17,925 nt of DNA, from assembly GCA_005772945.1 (NCBI GenBank), contig SXIE01000391.1:1-17925 (forward strand), in the 5' to 3' direction. The stretch is from Pseudomonadota bacterium. GTDB lineage: Bacteria > Myxococcota > UBA9042 > PHBI01. Position numbers and translations under genes: made by a program. The notes under the pieces are model-generated. The model was not told the origin of the DNA, made no database searches, and saw nothing but the letters and a program-made list of their open reading frames with translations. Shown here one piece after another: positions 1 to 11,600 of the stretch (positions are counted from its first letter, which is position 1; every line of letters begins with the position of its first letter).

Positions 1-23
1 AAGGCTTCATGCGACACCTCCAA

Positions 24-77
24 CACCGACCGGAACGCCCGGTCGGGTGCCAGAGGATCACAGCGGGGAACCGCTGT
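24..77. other. Pair of adjacent stem-loops
   Basis: The first stem pairs 26-33 with 39-46 (8 bp, all Watson-Crick, 5-nt loop). It extends to 24-49 if G47 is bulged. The second pairs 60-66 with 71-77 (7 bp) around GGAA, which fits the GNRA tetraloop pattern when read on the plus strand. They could be a bidirectional terminator without a U-tract, as is common in GC-rich genomes, or part of a structured RNA. The pairing is seen directly; the role is unknown. Confidence 0.5.
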
Positions 78-175
78 CGATCGACGCAGCGAGCAATGGC
101 GGCTCCCCCGCGCGTCTCGCTTCATGATCGGCGTCCTAGGAGCAAGCGAGCGATTCGCGAAGCGAAGCGCATCGA

Positions 176-210
176 CCGGGGCAGGGGCCCCGGGTAGCCC
201 GCGCAGCGGG
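176..210. other. Two short GC-rich stem-loops
   Basis: Positions 176-181 pair with 188-193 (6 bp, 6-nt loop), and 198-202 pair with 206-210 (5 bp, 3-nt loop). Such short GC stems can arise by chance at this base composition, so biological meaning is doubtful. Confidence 0.3.
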
Positions 211-236
211 TGAGCGCGGAGGCGACCTTGTGGTCA

Positions 237-255
237 CGGGGAGCTGCACTCCCCG
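237..255. other. Seven-base-pair stem-loop in the leader
   Basis: CGGGGAG (237-243) pairs perfectly with CTCCCCG (249-255) around the loop CTGCA. It lies about 190 bp upstream of the HEAT start codon, so it would be in the 5' leader if transcription starts upstream of it. No T-tract follows. The pairing is seen directly; function is not assignable. Confidence 0.4.
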
Positions 256-443
256 AGCCCCGCGTCGAGGAGCGCCGCGACGACGGAGATGGCCCTCTTC
301 AACGGCCGGCGGGGCGTTGGGGCCGAGTTGTCCGTTGGCGGTCGCCGTGGTAGAGCCACCCATGCCCCGTGCCCCTTCCGCCCGTCCCCCTTGTGATGAA
401 CGCGCGGACGTCGTGGTGCGGGCTTGCCGTGCGGTGATGAGCC

Positions 444-2675
444 ATGGGTTTGACCGGCGCGAATTTCTATAGCGACGAGCTGAAGCACGACGACATCCAG
501 GCGCTCTTGCGCGACCGGGTGTTGACGGCCAACGAGATCGTCGAGGGTCTCTGGCATGGGCAGGTGCGCGTGCGGCGCAATGCGGCCCGCGGCGCGTCCC
601 TCATCGGGCCGTTGCCATCGCCCGGCGACGCGATGCTCGCGATCGCGGCGCGCGACGCCGACGACGACGTGCGGGCGGCCATCGTCGGAGCCGTTGCGCG
701 GCGCACCGGCGTGCATCGCGTGGCGCTCCCGATCCTCTTCGATGCGCTCTTCGACCGCGCCGACGGCATCGCGGACATCGCGCTCGAGGGGCTCGAAGAC
801 CGCCTCGCGAACTTCACGCGCGAGGTCATCGGCTACTTCATCGAGGCCCTGCGCGATGTGCGCCCGTTGGTCGTTTCGGTGGCCGTGCAGCTGCTCATCA
901 AGGTCGGTCCGGTCGATGCCTTGCCGCGGATCGTCGCGCTGCTCGGGGACGAGGACGCGCGCGTGCGGCGTGCGGCTTACGACGTGCTCGAGCGCCTCAA
1001 GTGGAAGGCGGCGCCGCTGCTCATCGATGCGCTGCGCGACCCCCTGCCGCGCCCGCTTGCGGCCAAGCTCCTGTCGGGGCTCGGCGAGGTGACCGACGCG
1101 GCGCGGCGCGCGCTCGACGGCATGTGGGCCGAGGCGGACGTCGCCGGCGACGTGGCGTTCCGGGCGACCGTCGAGAAGGTGTTGACCGAGATCTCGCGCG
1201 TCGTGGAGCCGCTTCGGACCAAGCCGCTCGACATCCCGATCCCCGGGTTCGAGCTGCGTGAGCTCGAGCTGAGCGCGCTCGATGGGCAGACGCCGGGCCT
1301 GGAGCTGAGCGAGATCTTCTATGCCTTGCGCGATGGTCGCGCGCACGTGCGACGCAATGCCGCCGCGCTGATCGGGCGCTTCGAGGCCGCGCTCGAGGCC
1401 GAGCCGGCGGTGCTCGCCAAGCTCGCGCCCGTCGTGAAAGACGGCGACGCGGGCGTCAAGCGGGCCGCGGCGCGGACGCTCGCGGCGTTCTCGCCGACGG
1501 GCGCGGCGCGGCTGCTCGTGGTCGCGCTCGGGGACACGCAGGCCGAGGTGCGCGAGGAGGCCGTCGAGAGCTTCAGGCGCTTGGGCTCCGAGGCGCTCGC
1601 CGAGGCGCTCGAGGTCCTGAGTATCGAGACGTCCGATGTCGCGCGGGCCGGAATCCTGATGGTCGCGTCGCGGCTCGGGCAGTCGGCGGTGCCTGTGTTG
1701 GCCGATGCGTTGGCGGGCGCCGCCGGGACCAGCGCGGTCGCGCGCGAGGTCGCAGCGCGGGCGCTCGGGTCGATCGGCAAGGCGGCCGAGGACGGGCTGT
1801 CGGCGCTGGTCGGCGCGCTGCAGGACCCGCTCGAGTCGGTGCGCGGGGCGGCGGCCGAGGCGCTGGGCTTCGTCGGCATCGAGGACGAGACGATCCTATC
1901 GGGGTTGAAGCGGCTCCTGCGCGACCCGCTGCCCCAGGTGCGGCGCACGGCCGCGCTCTCGGCGGCGCGGATCACGGGTCGCCCGCTCGATGATCGGAGT
2001 GCATCCGAGCCCCTGCAGGTGCCGATTCCTGGCTTCGAGACGCAGATCCTCGATCGCGATCAGCTCGCCGAGACGGCGGGAAAGGTCTCCCTCGCGGTGC
2101 TCGTGAAGGCGCTGCGCGACGGACGCGAGCGGGTTCGGCGCAACGCGGCGACGGCGATCGGCTTGTTTGGCGCGCGCGGGGGATCGGCGGCGCAACCGCT
2201 GGCGGTGCTGTTGCGCGACGGCGACGTCGAGGTGCGGCGCACGGCGGTCGAGGCGTTCCGGGGCTTGGACAAGGCGGCGCTGCCGGCTGTGTGGTTTCTC
2301 ACGGCGGCGCTGGGCGACCCCGATGCGCGCGTGAAGGAAGGGGTCATCGAGCTGCTCGCGGGGCTGCATCCCGAGGCCGAGGACTTCCTCATCGAGGCGC
2401 TGCGGGCCGACACGGGCGCGGCGCGCGCGGGGATCTTCAATGTCTGGTACCAGCTCGGGCACGCGGGTGTGCCGGGGCTCGTGCGCGCGCTGGCGAATGG
2501 CTCGGGGCTCATCCGCGTGAACGCGTGCTGGGCGCTCGAGATGCTGGCGAAGCGGGGCGGGGACGCGGCCGCGGATGCGCTCGAGCTCAAGCTCTCCGAT
2601 CCGATCAGCCAGGTGCGCGGCGCGGCGCAAGCGGCGCTCGATGCGATCCGCGGCGACAAGGTTCCGCCGGCGCGC
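444..2675 (+). repeat. N-terminal divergent HEAT modules 1-3
   Basis: Three modules precede the regular array. Module 1 (about 444-1229) lacks the Pro hinge and has the degenerate signature HGQVRVRRNAA. Module 2 starts near 1230 with PIPGF and DGRAHVRRNAA. Module 3 starts near 2001 with PIPGF and DGRERVRRNAA. PGF-to-PGF spacing is 262 codons from module 2 to 3 and 225 codons from module 3 to A1. They match each other and the central modules only in signature positions, so they look older or under different constraint. They may form a distinct N-terminal cap. Confidence 0.75.
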
Positions 2676-5600
2676 GTGCTCGAGCCGGATCCGGTGCCGG
2701 TGCCCGGCTTCGACGCGCGGATTCTCGGGGCCGACGCGCTCGCGCCCTATGCCGCCGACATCGGTGCGGAGCGCTTCGTGCGCGCCTTGCGCGATGGGCG
2801 TCCGTGGGTGCGCGCCAATGCGACGACGGCGCTCGGGCTGCTGGGTGCGGACGGGCTGAAGGCGGTCGGGCCGCTCGGGCTGGCGGCGCGCGACAGCTCG
2901 GTCGACGTGCGGCGGGCGGCGTACGTGGCCCTTGGGCAGCTGGCCAAGCGCGAGGGCGCGACGGATGAAGCGCGGCGTGCGCACGCGGTGCTGGTCACAG
3001 GGCTCGAGGATCGCACGCAGGGGCCGCGCGATGCGGCGCGGACTGCGCTGCAGGCGGTCGGGGCGGCGGGTCTGCCGGCGCTCATCGAGGGCCTCGCGCG
3101 CCCGGCGGAGGTCGCGGCGCATACGGTGGTGCCGCTGATCGCGAGCCTGGGCGCGCGCTCGGTCGACGCGCTCAAGCAGGCGCTGACGAGCGACTGGTCG
3201 CCGCTGCGCGCCGGGGCGCTGCGCGCGTTCCGCAAGCTCGATCGCGAGCTCTTGAAGGGCGTGCGCGCCGACGTCGAGAAGCTCAAGCAGGACACCGACG
3301 ACGCCGTGAAGGCTGAGGTGCAGCCGACGCTCGACCGCATCGATGGCCGTGATGAGGCCCCCGTCGCGATCGAGCCGCTGCCGCTGCCGGCCGAGCTGGT
3401 CGCGGGACTCGTGCCCAAGGAAGACATCGCGCGTGTCACCCGCAAGGTCGACGTGAATGTGCTGCTGCGGGCCGCCAATGACGGTCGCGAAGTGGTGCGC
3501 GCGAACGCGGCGCGGGCGCTCGGCGCCACGCGAAATCCGCCCAAGCGGGTCGCGTGGGTCCTGGCGTTGCTGCTGCGGGACGGCGAGGCGGAGGTCCGCA
3601 AAGCCGCGGTGGATGCGCTCGAGATGCTCGGGGCCGAGGCCGCGGCGCCGGCCGCGTTCTGGCTCGCGATGGCGCTCGGCGAGGCCGAGGAGAGCGTCAA
3701 GGATCAGATCGTCAACGTGCTCGCCGGCATTCACGGCGAGACGCCGCTGGCGCTGGTCGAGGCGATGCGCTGCGACGCCGAGGTCGCGCGCGAGACCATC
3801 CTCTTGGTGTTCCATCGCATCGGTGGGCCATCGGTGCCGACGCTCATCGGCGCCTTGAAGCACGGCTCGGGGCTGGTGCGCATCAATGCCGCGCAGGGGC
3901 TCGAGCTGCTGGCGAAGCGCGGGGCCGATGCGGCGGTGGGAGAGCTGGAAGCGGCGCTGGCCGATCCGATCGGACAGGTGCGCGTGCATGCCGCGCTGGC
4001 CATCGATGCGATCAAGGGCGGCCGGCCGCGGCCGGTGAAGGTGCTCGAGCCGGATCCGGTGGCGATCCCAGGCTTCGACGACCGCATGCTCGACACCGAG
4101 ACCTTGCGCGCGGGCGCGGGCGACACGTCGCTCGGGCGCATGCTGCGCGCGTTTCGCGATGGTCGGCCGTGGGTGCGCGCGAACGCGGCGCGGCTGGTGC
4201 CGGCGTATGGCGGCGAGGCGCTGGGGGCGCTCGCGGGCCTCGGGGTGCTGACGCGCGACGACACGATCGAAGTGCGACGCGGGGCCGCGGAGGCGCTCGG
4301 GACTTTGGTGCGCGAGGCCTCAGGCGAGACGCGGGACGAGACGCTCGCGATGCTGGTGGCGCAGCTCGAGGACAAGGCCGAGGTCGTGCGCAAGGCGGCC
4401 GCGGCGGCGCTGGGTGCGCTCGGCGCCGAGGCGCTTGCGGCGTTGATCGACGGGCTCGAGCGGCCGGCCGAGGTGGCCGACAAGACCGTCGTGCCGCTCA
4501 TCACGGCGCTTGGTCGCGATGCGGTCGCGGGCCTGAAGACGGCGCTCGCGGTCGACTGGTCGCCGCTGCGCGCGGGGAGCTTGCGGGCGCTGCGCAAGCT
4601 CGATCGCGAGCTCGTGAAGCCGCTGCGGGCGGACATCGAGAAGCTCAAGCTGGTGACGGACGACGCGGTGAAGGCCGAGGTGCAGGCCACGCTCGACCGC
4701 ATCGATGGCCGCGATGAGGCCCCGGTCGTGATCGAGCCGCTGGCGCTGCCGGCCGAGCTCGTGGAGGGGCTGGTCGCGCGCGATGCCATCGCGGCGGTGG
4801 CGCGACGGCTCGATGCGGCCGTGCTCCTGAGGGCGGCCAACGACGGGCGCGAGGTCGTGCGCGCGAATGCGGCGCGGGCCTTGGGGGCGCTCCCGAATGC
4901 GCCCAAGCGGGCGGCGTGGGTGCTGGCACTCTTGCTGCGCGATGCAAATGACGAGGTGCGGCGGGCGGCGGTCGACGGGCTCGAGGCGCTCGGTGCCGAG
5001 ACGGCGGCGCCGGCGGCGTTCTGGCTGGCGATCGCACTCAGCGAGCCGGACGCGGCGCTGAAGGACCAGATCGTCAACGTGCTCTCGGGGATCCACGCGG
5101 TGGCTCCGAAGGCGCTCGTCGAGGCGATGCGGACGGACTCCGATGTCGCGCGCGAGACCATCCTGCTCGTCTTTCATCGCATCGGTGGGCCGGCCGTGCC
5201 GACGCTCATCGGCGCCCTGAAGCACGCCTCGGGGCTCGTGCGCATCAACGCGGCGCAGGGGCTGGAGCTGCTCGCCAAGCGCGGGGCGGATGCGGCACTC
5301 GAGGCGCTCGAGGCGGCGCTCGCGGATCCGATCGGTCAGGTGCGCGTGCATGCTGCTTTGGCGATCGACGCCATCAAGGGTGGGCGTCCGCGTCCGGTGA
5401 AGGTGCTCGAGCCGGATCCGGTGGCGATCCCCGGCTTCGACGACGGGATTCTTGAGGGCGAGACGCTGCGCGCGCACGCGGGCGACACCTCGCTCGAGCG
5501 CATGCTGCGGGCGTTTCGCGATGGTCGGCCGTGGGTGCGGGCGAACGCGGCGCGGCTCGTCTCGGCCTACGGGGTCGAGGGTCTGGGGGCGCTGGCGGGG

Positions 5601-8600
5601 CTCGGGATCTTGACGCGCGACAGCACGATTGAGGTTCGGCGATCGGCCGCGGAGGCGCTTGGGACGCTGGTCCGCGAGGCGGGTGGAGCGATCGGCGCCG
5701 AGGCGGAGAAGGACGCGCTCGGGATGCTGGTGACGCAGCTCGAGGACAAGTCGGACGTCGTGAAGAAGGCGGCGCATGGGGCGCTCGCGGCGCTCCGGGA
5801 TCGGGCGTTGCCCGCGCTGCTCGAGGGGCTCGAGCGGCCGGCCGAGGTCAGCGCGAAGACGGTCACGCCGCTCATCGCGGCGCTCGGGGCGAATGCCGTG
5901 GCGGCGCTCGAGCAGGCGCTGACCGTCGATTGGTCGCCGCTGCGCGCGGGGGCCTTGCGCGCCTTGCGCAAGCTCGATCGCGAACTCGTAAAGCCGCTCC
6001 GGGCCGCGGTCGAGAAGCTCAAGGCCGACACGGACGACGCGGTGAAGGCCGAGGTGCAGCCCACGCTCGACCGCATCGACGGCAAGGATGACGCGCCCGT
6101 CGTGATCGAGCCCTTGCCGCTGCCGCGGGCGCTCGTGTCGGGGCTCCTTACGAAGGATGCGATCCAGAGCGCGGCGCGCGAGCTCGACGTAGGAATCTTG
6201 CTGCGCGCTGCAAATGACGGACGCGAGGTGGTTCGCGCCAACGCGGCGCGGGCGCTCGGCGCGGTGCCGAATGCGCCGAAGCGGGTGGCGTGGGTCTTGG
6301 CGTTGCTCTTGCGCGACGCGGACGGCGAGGTGCGCCGGGCCGCGGTGGATGCGCTCGAGGGGCTCGGGCCCGAGGTCGCGGCGCCGGCCGCGTTCTGGTT
6401 GGCGTTGGCGCTCGACGAGTCCGATCAGGCGCTGAAAGATCAGATCGTCAACGTCTTGGCGGGGATCCACGCCGAGACGCCGAACGCGCTCATCGAGGCG
6501 ATGCGTGCCGATCCGGAGATCGCGCGCGAGACGGTGCTCTTGGTCTTCCATCGCATCGGCGGGCCGGCGGTGCCGACGCTGATGACGGCGCTCAACCATG
6601 CGTCGGGCCTCGTGCGCATCAACGCCGCGCAGGGGCTCGAGCTGCTGGCGAAGCGGGGCGCGGACGCGGCGCTCGCGGTGCTGGAGGCGGCGCGGGCCGA
6701 CCCGATCGGCCAGGTGCGCGTGCATGCGGCGGCGGCGATCGACGCGATCAAGGGCGGGCGGCCGCGGCCGCCGAAGGTGCTCGAGGCGGATCCGGTGGCC
6801 ATCGCCGGCTTCGACGACAGCCTGGTCGATGGCGAATTCTTGCGTGCGCATGCAAGCGACACGTCGCTCGAACGCATGCTGCGTGCGTTCCGCGATGGGC
6901 GGCCGTGGGTGCGGGCGAACGCGGCGCGGCTCGTGCCGGCGTACGGGACCGAGGGGCTGTCGGCGCTGGCGGGGCTCGGGATCCTCGCGCGCGATGGGAC
7001 GATCGAGGTGCGGCGCTCGGCCGCCGAAGCGCTCGGGACGTTGGTTCGCGAGGCGGGGTCGGGGCTCGGGGCCCCGGCGCGCGGCGAGGCGCTCGAGATG
7101 CTCGTGGTCCTCCTCGAGGACAAGTCCGAGATCGTGAAGAAGGCCGCGGGGGCCGCACTGCAGGCGCTCGGCGAGGGTGCCTTGCCGGCGCTCATCGATG
7201 GTCTCGAGCGCCCGGCCGAGGTCGCCGAGAAGGCGGTGATGCCGCTGATCGTCGGGCTCGGGCAGAAGGCCGTCGGGGCCCTCAAGCACGCGTTGGCCGT
7301 CGATTGGTCGCCGCTGCGCGCGGGGTCGCTGCGTGCGATCCGCAGGCTCGATCGCGAGCTTGTGAAGTCGCTGCGGGCCGACGTCGAGAAGCTCAAGACC
7401 GACACGGACGATGCCGTGAAGGCTGAGGTCCAGGCGACGCTCGACCGCATCGATGGCAAGGACGAGGCTCCAGTCGTCATCGAGCCGTTGCCGCTGCCGG
7501 CGGCGCTGGTGGCGGGGCTCGTCTCGCGCGAGGACATCGCGTCGGTCGCGGGCAAGCTCGATGTCGCAATCTTGCTTCGCGCTGCAAATGACGGTCGCGA
7601 GTTCGTGCGCGCGAATGCGGCGCGGGCGCTCGGCTCGGTCGCGAACCCGCCGAAGCGGGTCGCGTGGGTGTTGGCGCTCTTGCTGCGGGACTCGGAGCTC
7701 GAGGTGCGCCGGGCCGCCGTGGACGCGCTCGCGGGGCTCGGGGCCGAGTTGGCGGCGCCGGCCGCGTTTTGGCTGGCGCTGGCGCTCGACGAGTCGGACG
7801 CGGCGTTGAAGGATCAGATCGTCAACGTGCTGGCCGAGATCCATGCGGCCACCCCGAACGCGCTGATCGAGGCGATGCGGATCGATCCCGATCTGGCGCG
7901 CGAGACGATCCTGCTGGTCTTCGATCGCGTCGGTTCGCGCTCGGTGCCGACCTTGATGATCGCGCTCAAGCACGCGTCGGGCCTGGTCCGCATCAATGCG
8001 GCGCAGGGGCTCGAGCTGCTCGCCAAGCGGGGCGGGGACGCGGCGCTCGAGGTGCTCGAAGCGGCGCTCGGCGACGCGATCGGCAAGGTGCGCGTGCATG
8101 CCGCGCTGGCGATCGATGCGATCAAGGGTGGGCGGCCGAAGCCACTGAAGGTGCTCGAGCCGGATCCGGTGGCGATCGCGGACTTCCACGACACGGCGCT
8201 TTCGACCGAGACGCTCCGGGCTGAGGCCGGGGCGACGACGCTCGAGCGCATGGTGCGGGCGTTCCGCGATGGTCGACCGTGGGTGCGTGCGAACGCGGCG
8301 CGGCTCCTTCCGGCGTACGGCGCCGAGGCGCTGGGGGCGCTCGCGAGCCTTGGCGTGCTGACGCGCGACGAGGCGATCGAGGTGCGGCGGGCGGCTGCCG
8401 AGGCGCTCGGGACGCTGGTCTCCGAGGTGTCGGATATCGCGGACGAGCCGCGCGCGGGTGCGCTCGAGATGCTGGTCGTGCAGCTCGAGGACAAGTCGGA
8501 GCTTGTGCGCAATGCGGCCGCGGACGGGCTGAAGGCGCTTGGTGTCGGGGCGTTGCCGGCACTCGTCGAGGGTCTCGAGCGCTCGCCCGAGGTGCTCGAA

Positions 8601-11600
8601 AAGACGGTGCTCCCCCTCATTGTAGGATTGGGATCGAATGCGCTCGGGGCCTTGCAGAATGCGCTCGGGACGGAATGGTCGCCGCTGCGCGTGGGGGTCC
8701 TGCGGGCGCTGCGCAAGTTCGATCGCGAGCTCGTGAAGCCGCTGCGCGGCGACGTCGAGAAGCTCAAGAGCGACTCGGACGACATGGTCCGCGCTGAGAC
8801 GGTGGCGACGCTCGAGCGCATCGATGGCCGTGATGAGGTCCCGGTCGTGATCGAGGCGCTGGCGCTGCCGCCCGCGCTGGTGGACGGGCTCGTGCCGCGT
8901 GACGCGATCGCGCGGGTGGCCAGAGGTCTCGACGAAGCGGTGCTGCTGCGGGCGGCGAACGATGGCCGCGAGGTCGTGCGGGCGAACGCGGCGCGCGCGC
9001 TCGGGGCGCTGAAGAAGCCGCCGAAGCGGGCCGCGTGGGTGTTGGCGCTTCTGCTTCGCGACAGCGACAGCGAGGTCCGGCGGGCCGCGGTGGATGCGCT
9101 CGAGATGCTGGGGGCGGCGGCGGCGGCGCCGGCGGCGTTCTGGCTGGCGTTGGCGCTCGGCGAGACCGATGCGGCGCTGAAGGATCAGATCGTCAACGTG
9201 CTGGCGGGGATCCACGCCGAGGCGCCCAAGGCGCTCGTCGAGGCGATGCGCGCCGACGCCGAGGTGGCGCGCGAGACCATCCTGCTCGTGTTCCATCGCA
9301 TCGGCGGGAAAGCCGTGCCGACCTTGATCGAGGCGCTCAGGCACCCGTCGGGGCTCGTGCGTATCAATGCGGCGCAGGGGCTCGAGCTGCTCGCCAAGCG
9401 CGGGGCGGACGCGGCGCTCGAGGCGCTGGAGGCGGCGCTCGGCGACAACGTGGGACAGGTGCGCGTGCGCGCCGCCATCGCCATCGACGAGATCAAGGGT
9501 GGGCGTCCGCGTCCGCCGAAGGTCATCGAGCCCGATCCGGTCGCGATCGCGGGCTTCGACGACCGCGTGCTCGATTCGGAAACGCTGCGGCGCGGGGCGC
9601 GCAAGACGAGCCTCGAGCGCATGTTGCGGGCCTTCCGCGATGGGCGGCCGTGGGTGCGCGCCAATGCGGCGCGGCTCGTGCCGGCGCTGGGTGGCGAGGC
9701 GGTGGCGGCCATGCCGGCGGTCGGCGTGCTGGCGCGCGACGGGATGATCGAGGTGCGGCGTGCGGCCGCGGAGGCGCTCGGCGCCTTGGTGAAAGAGGCG
9801 TCGGCCGAGGCGAAGCAGGACGGGCTGGCGATGCTCGTGCGGCTCCTCGAAGACAAGGCCGAATCGGTGCGCAAGACCGCGGCCTCGGGGCTCGCGGCGC
9901 TTGGCGAGGAGGCGCTGCCGGCGCTCACCGAGGGGCTGGAGCGGCCCTTCGAGGTCGCACAGAAAGCGGTCCTGCCGCTCATCGTGGCGCTGGGACCGAA
10001 GGCGCTCGGTGCGCTCGGTACGGCCCTCGGGAACGAGTCGCCGCTGGTGCGTGCCGGTGCCTTGCGGGCGCTGCGCGCGCTCGATCGCGAGCTGGTCGAG
10101 CGTCTGAAGGCGTCGGTCGCGCAGGCGGAGACCGACAGCGACGATCAGATTCGGGCTGAGGCGAAGGCGACGCTTGCATTCATCGACAAGCGTGACGTGC
10201 AGCCGGTCGCGCTCGAGCCGTTGCCGCTCCCGGCCGCGTTCGTGGCGGGTCCGCTGGATGCGCGCGGGGTGACGAGCGCGGCGCGACTCGAGGCGTCGTT
10301 GCTGCTGAAGGCGCTGCAGGATGGGCGCGAGATCGTGCGTGCCAATGCAGCGCGCGCGCTCGGGCAGTCGGGCGGGCTGGAGCATCCGGATCGCGTCGCG
10401 GTGCGGATTGCGCTGCTCTTGCGCGATGCCGATCCCGGCGTGCGCGAGGCGGCGGTGGCCGGCCTCGAGGGGCTCGGGGCGGCGATCGCGCCGGCGGCGT
10501 ATTGGCTGGCCGTCGGGCTCGGCGATCCGGATCCGGTCCTGCGCGAGCGCATCGTCGGGCTCTACGCATCGATCTATGAGCACGCGCCCAAGGCTCTGGT
10601 GGAAGGCCTGCGTTGTGACCCCGAGGTCGCGCCGCAGACGATCCTGCCGGTGTGCGTGCAGCTCGCGGGTCGGTGCGTCCCGACCTTGATCGAAGCGCTC
10701 CGGAACCCTTCGGGGCTCATTCGGATCAACGCGGCGCAGGGGCTGGAGGCGCTGGCGCGCAAGGGTGCCGATGCGGCGATCGAGGCGCTCGAGGCCGCGC
10801 TGGCCGATCCGATCGGTAAGGTGCGCGTGCAGGCGGCGCTGGCGCTCGATGCCATCAAGGGCGGGCGGCCGCGTCCACCCAAGGTGCTCGAGGTGGATCC
10901 GGTCGGGATCCCCGGCTTCGAGGACCAGCAGCTCGACGACAAGAAGCTGCAGAAGGCGTCGAAGGTGACGACGGTCGACCGCCTCGCGCGCGCGCTCCGC
11001 GATGGGCGCCCGTGGGTGAGGACCAATGCGGCGACGGCGCTCGGCCTCTGGGGCAGCGATGCGCGCGATGCGCTTGCGTCGCTCGCGGTGGCGGCCAAGG
11101 ACGAGTCGCTCGAGACGCGCAAGGCGGCGCTCATGGCGCTGGCCAAGCTGGGGGTGCCGCGGCGCGCGGCGCCGATCATCGCCACGGCGCTCAGCGATCG
11201 GCTGCCGGCCGCGCGCAAGGCGGCCGAGGAGGCGCTCGGCGCTCTGGGTGCGGACGCCTCCGAGGCGCTCGGGCGGGCGCTCGGAACGCTAGGGGCCGAG
11301 CTGGTCGCGCGGCACCTCGTGCCGCTCTATCAGCGGTTGGGCGATGCGGGTCCCGATCTGCTGGCGGCGCAGCTCGCGGCCGGGTCGCCGGAGCGGCACG
11401 CCGGTGCGCTCGCGGTCTTGCGCATGGCGTATGCGCGCGACGCGCTCGCGCCGTACCGGGGGCGGGTCGAGTCTCTCGCCCGGGCGCTCGATGCCGCGAC
11501 CAAGGATGCGGCGCTTGCCCTGCTCGATCGTATCGACGGCAAGGACGAGGCGCCTCTTGTCGCGGAGCCGACGCCGCTGCCGCTGCCGACGTTTGCCGAG

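Larger units (their letters stand above)
1..443. other. Leader region without a convincing gene, rich in hairpins
   Basis: I find no credible coding sequence here. The short open frames translate to Arg/Pro/Ala-rich, low-information peptides without a good ribosome-binding site, and third-position GC bias is not consistently phased. The segment does contain at least five short stems of 5 to 8 bp, at 24-49, 60-77, 176-193, 198-210 and 237-255. No T-run follows any of them. No convincing sigma-70 promoter or tRNA is visible. It is probably the spacer between an upstream gene outside the window and the HEAT gene, including that gene's promoter and 5' leader. Confidence 0.6.

Noticed and set aside
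9..197. A short plus-strand open frame in the leader
   Set aside because: It crosses both hairpins at 24-77, has no ribosome-binding site that can be seen in the window, and encodes an Arg-rich peptide without any recognisable motif.
414..427. Sigma-54-like TGG...TTGC just upstream of the HEAT start
   Set aside because: The spacing between the GG and GC dinucleotides is 9 nt rather than the needed 10, and it lies too close to the start codon for a convincing leader.
234..1346. A 370-codon minus-strand frame across the HEAT start
   Set aside because: It overlaps the strongly supported HEAT N-terminus, has Arg/His-rich low-information composition, and shows no domain.
4320..10583. A 2,087-codon open frame on the minus strand antisense to the HEAT gene
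   Set aside because: It results from high GC and codon bias of the plus-strand repeat gene, repeated in each unit. The product is Arg/His/Gln/Leu-rich without domains. Similar antisense frames occur at 1896-3989 and 11289-13910.
2676..10883. CRISPR-like or non-coding tandem array
   Set aside because: The period (1,362-1,374 bp) is far too long for CRISPR, unit lengths are multiples of three, and many differences between units are synonymous, as expected for coding repeats.
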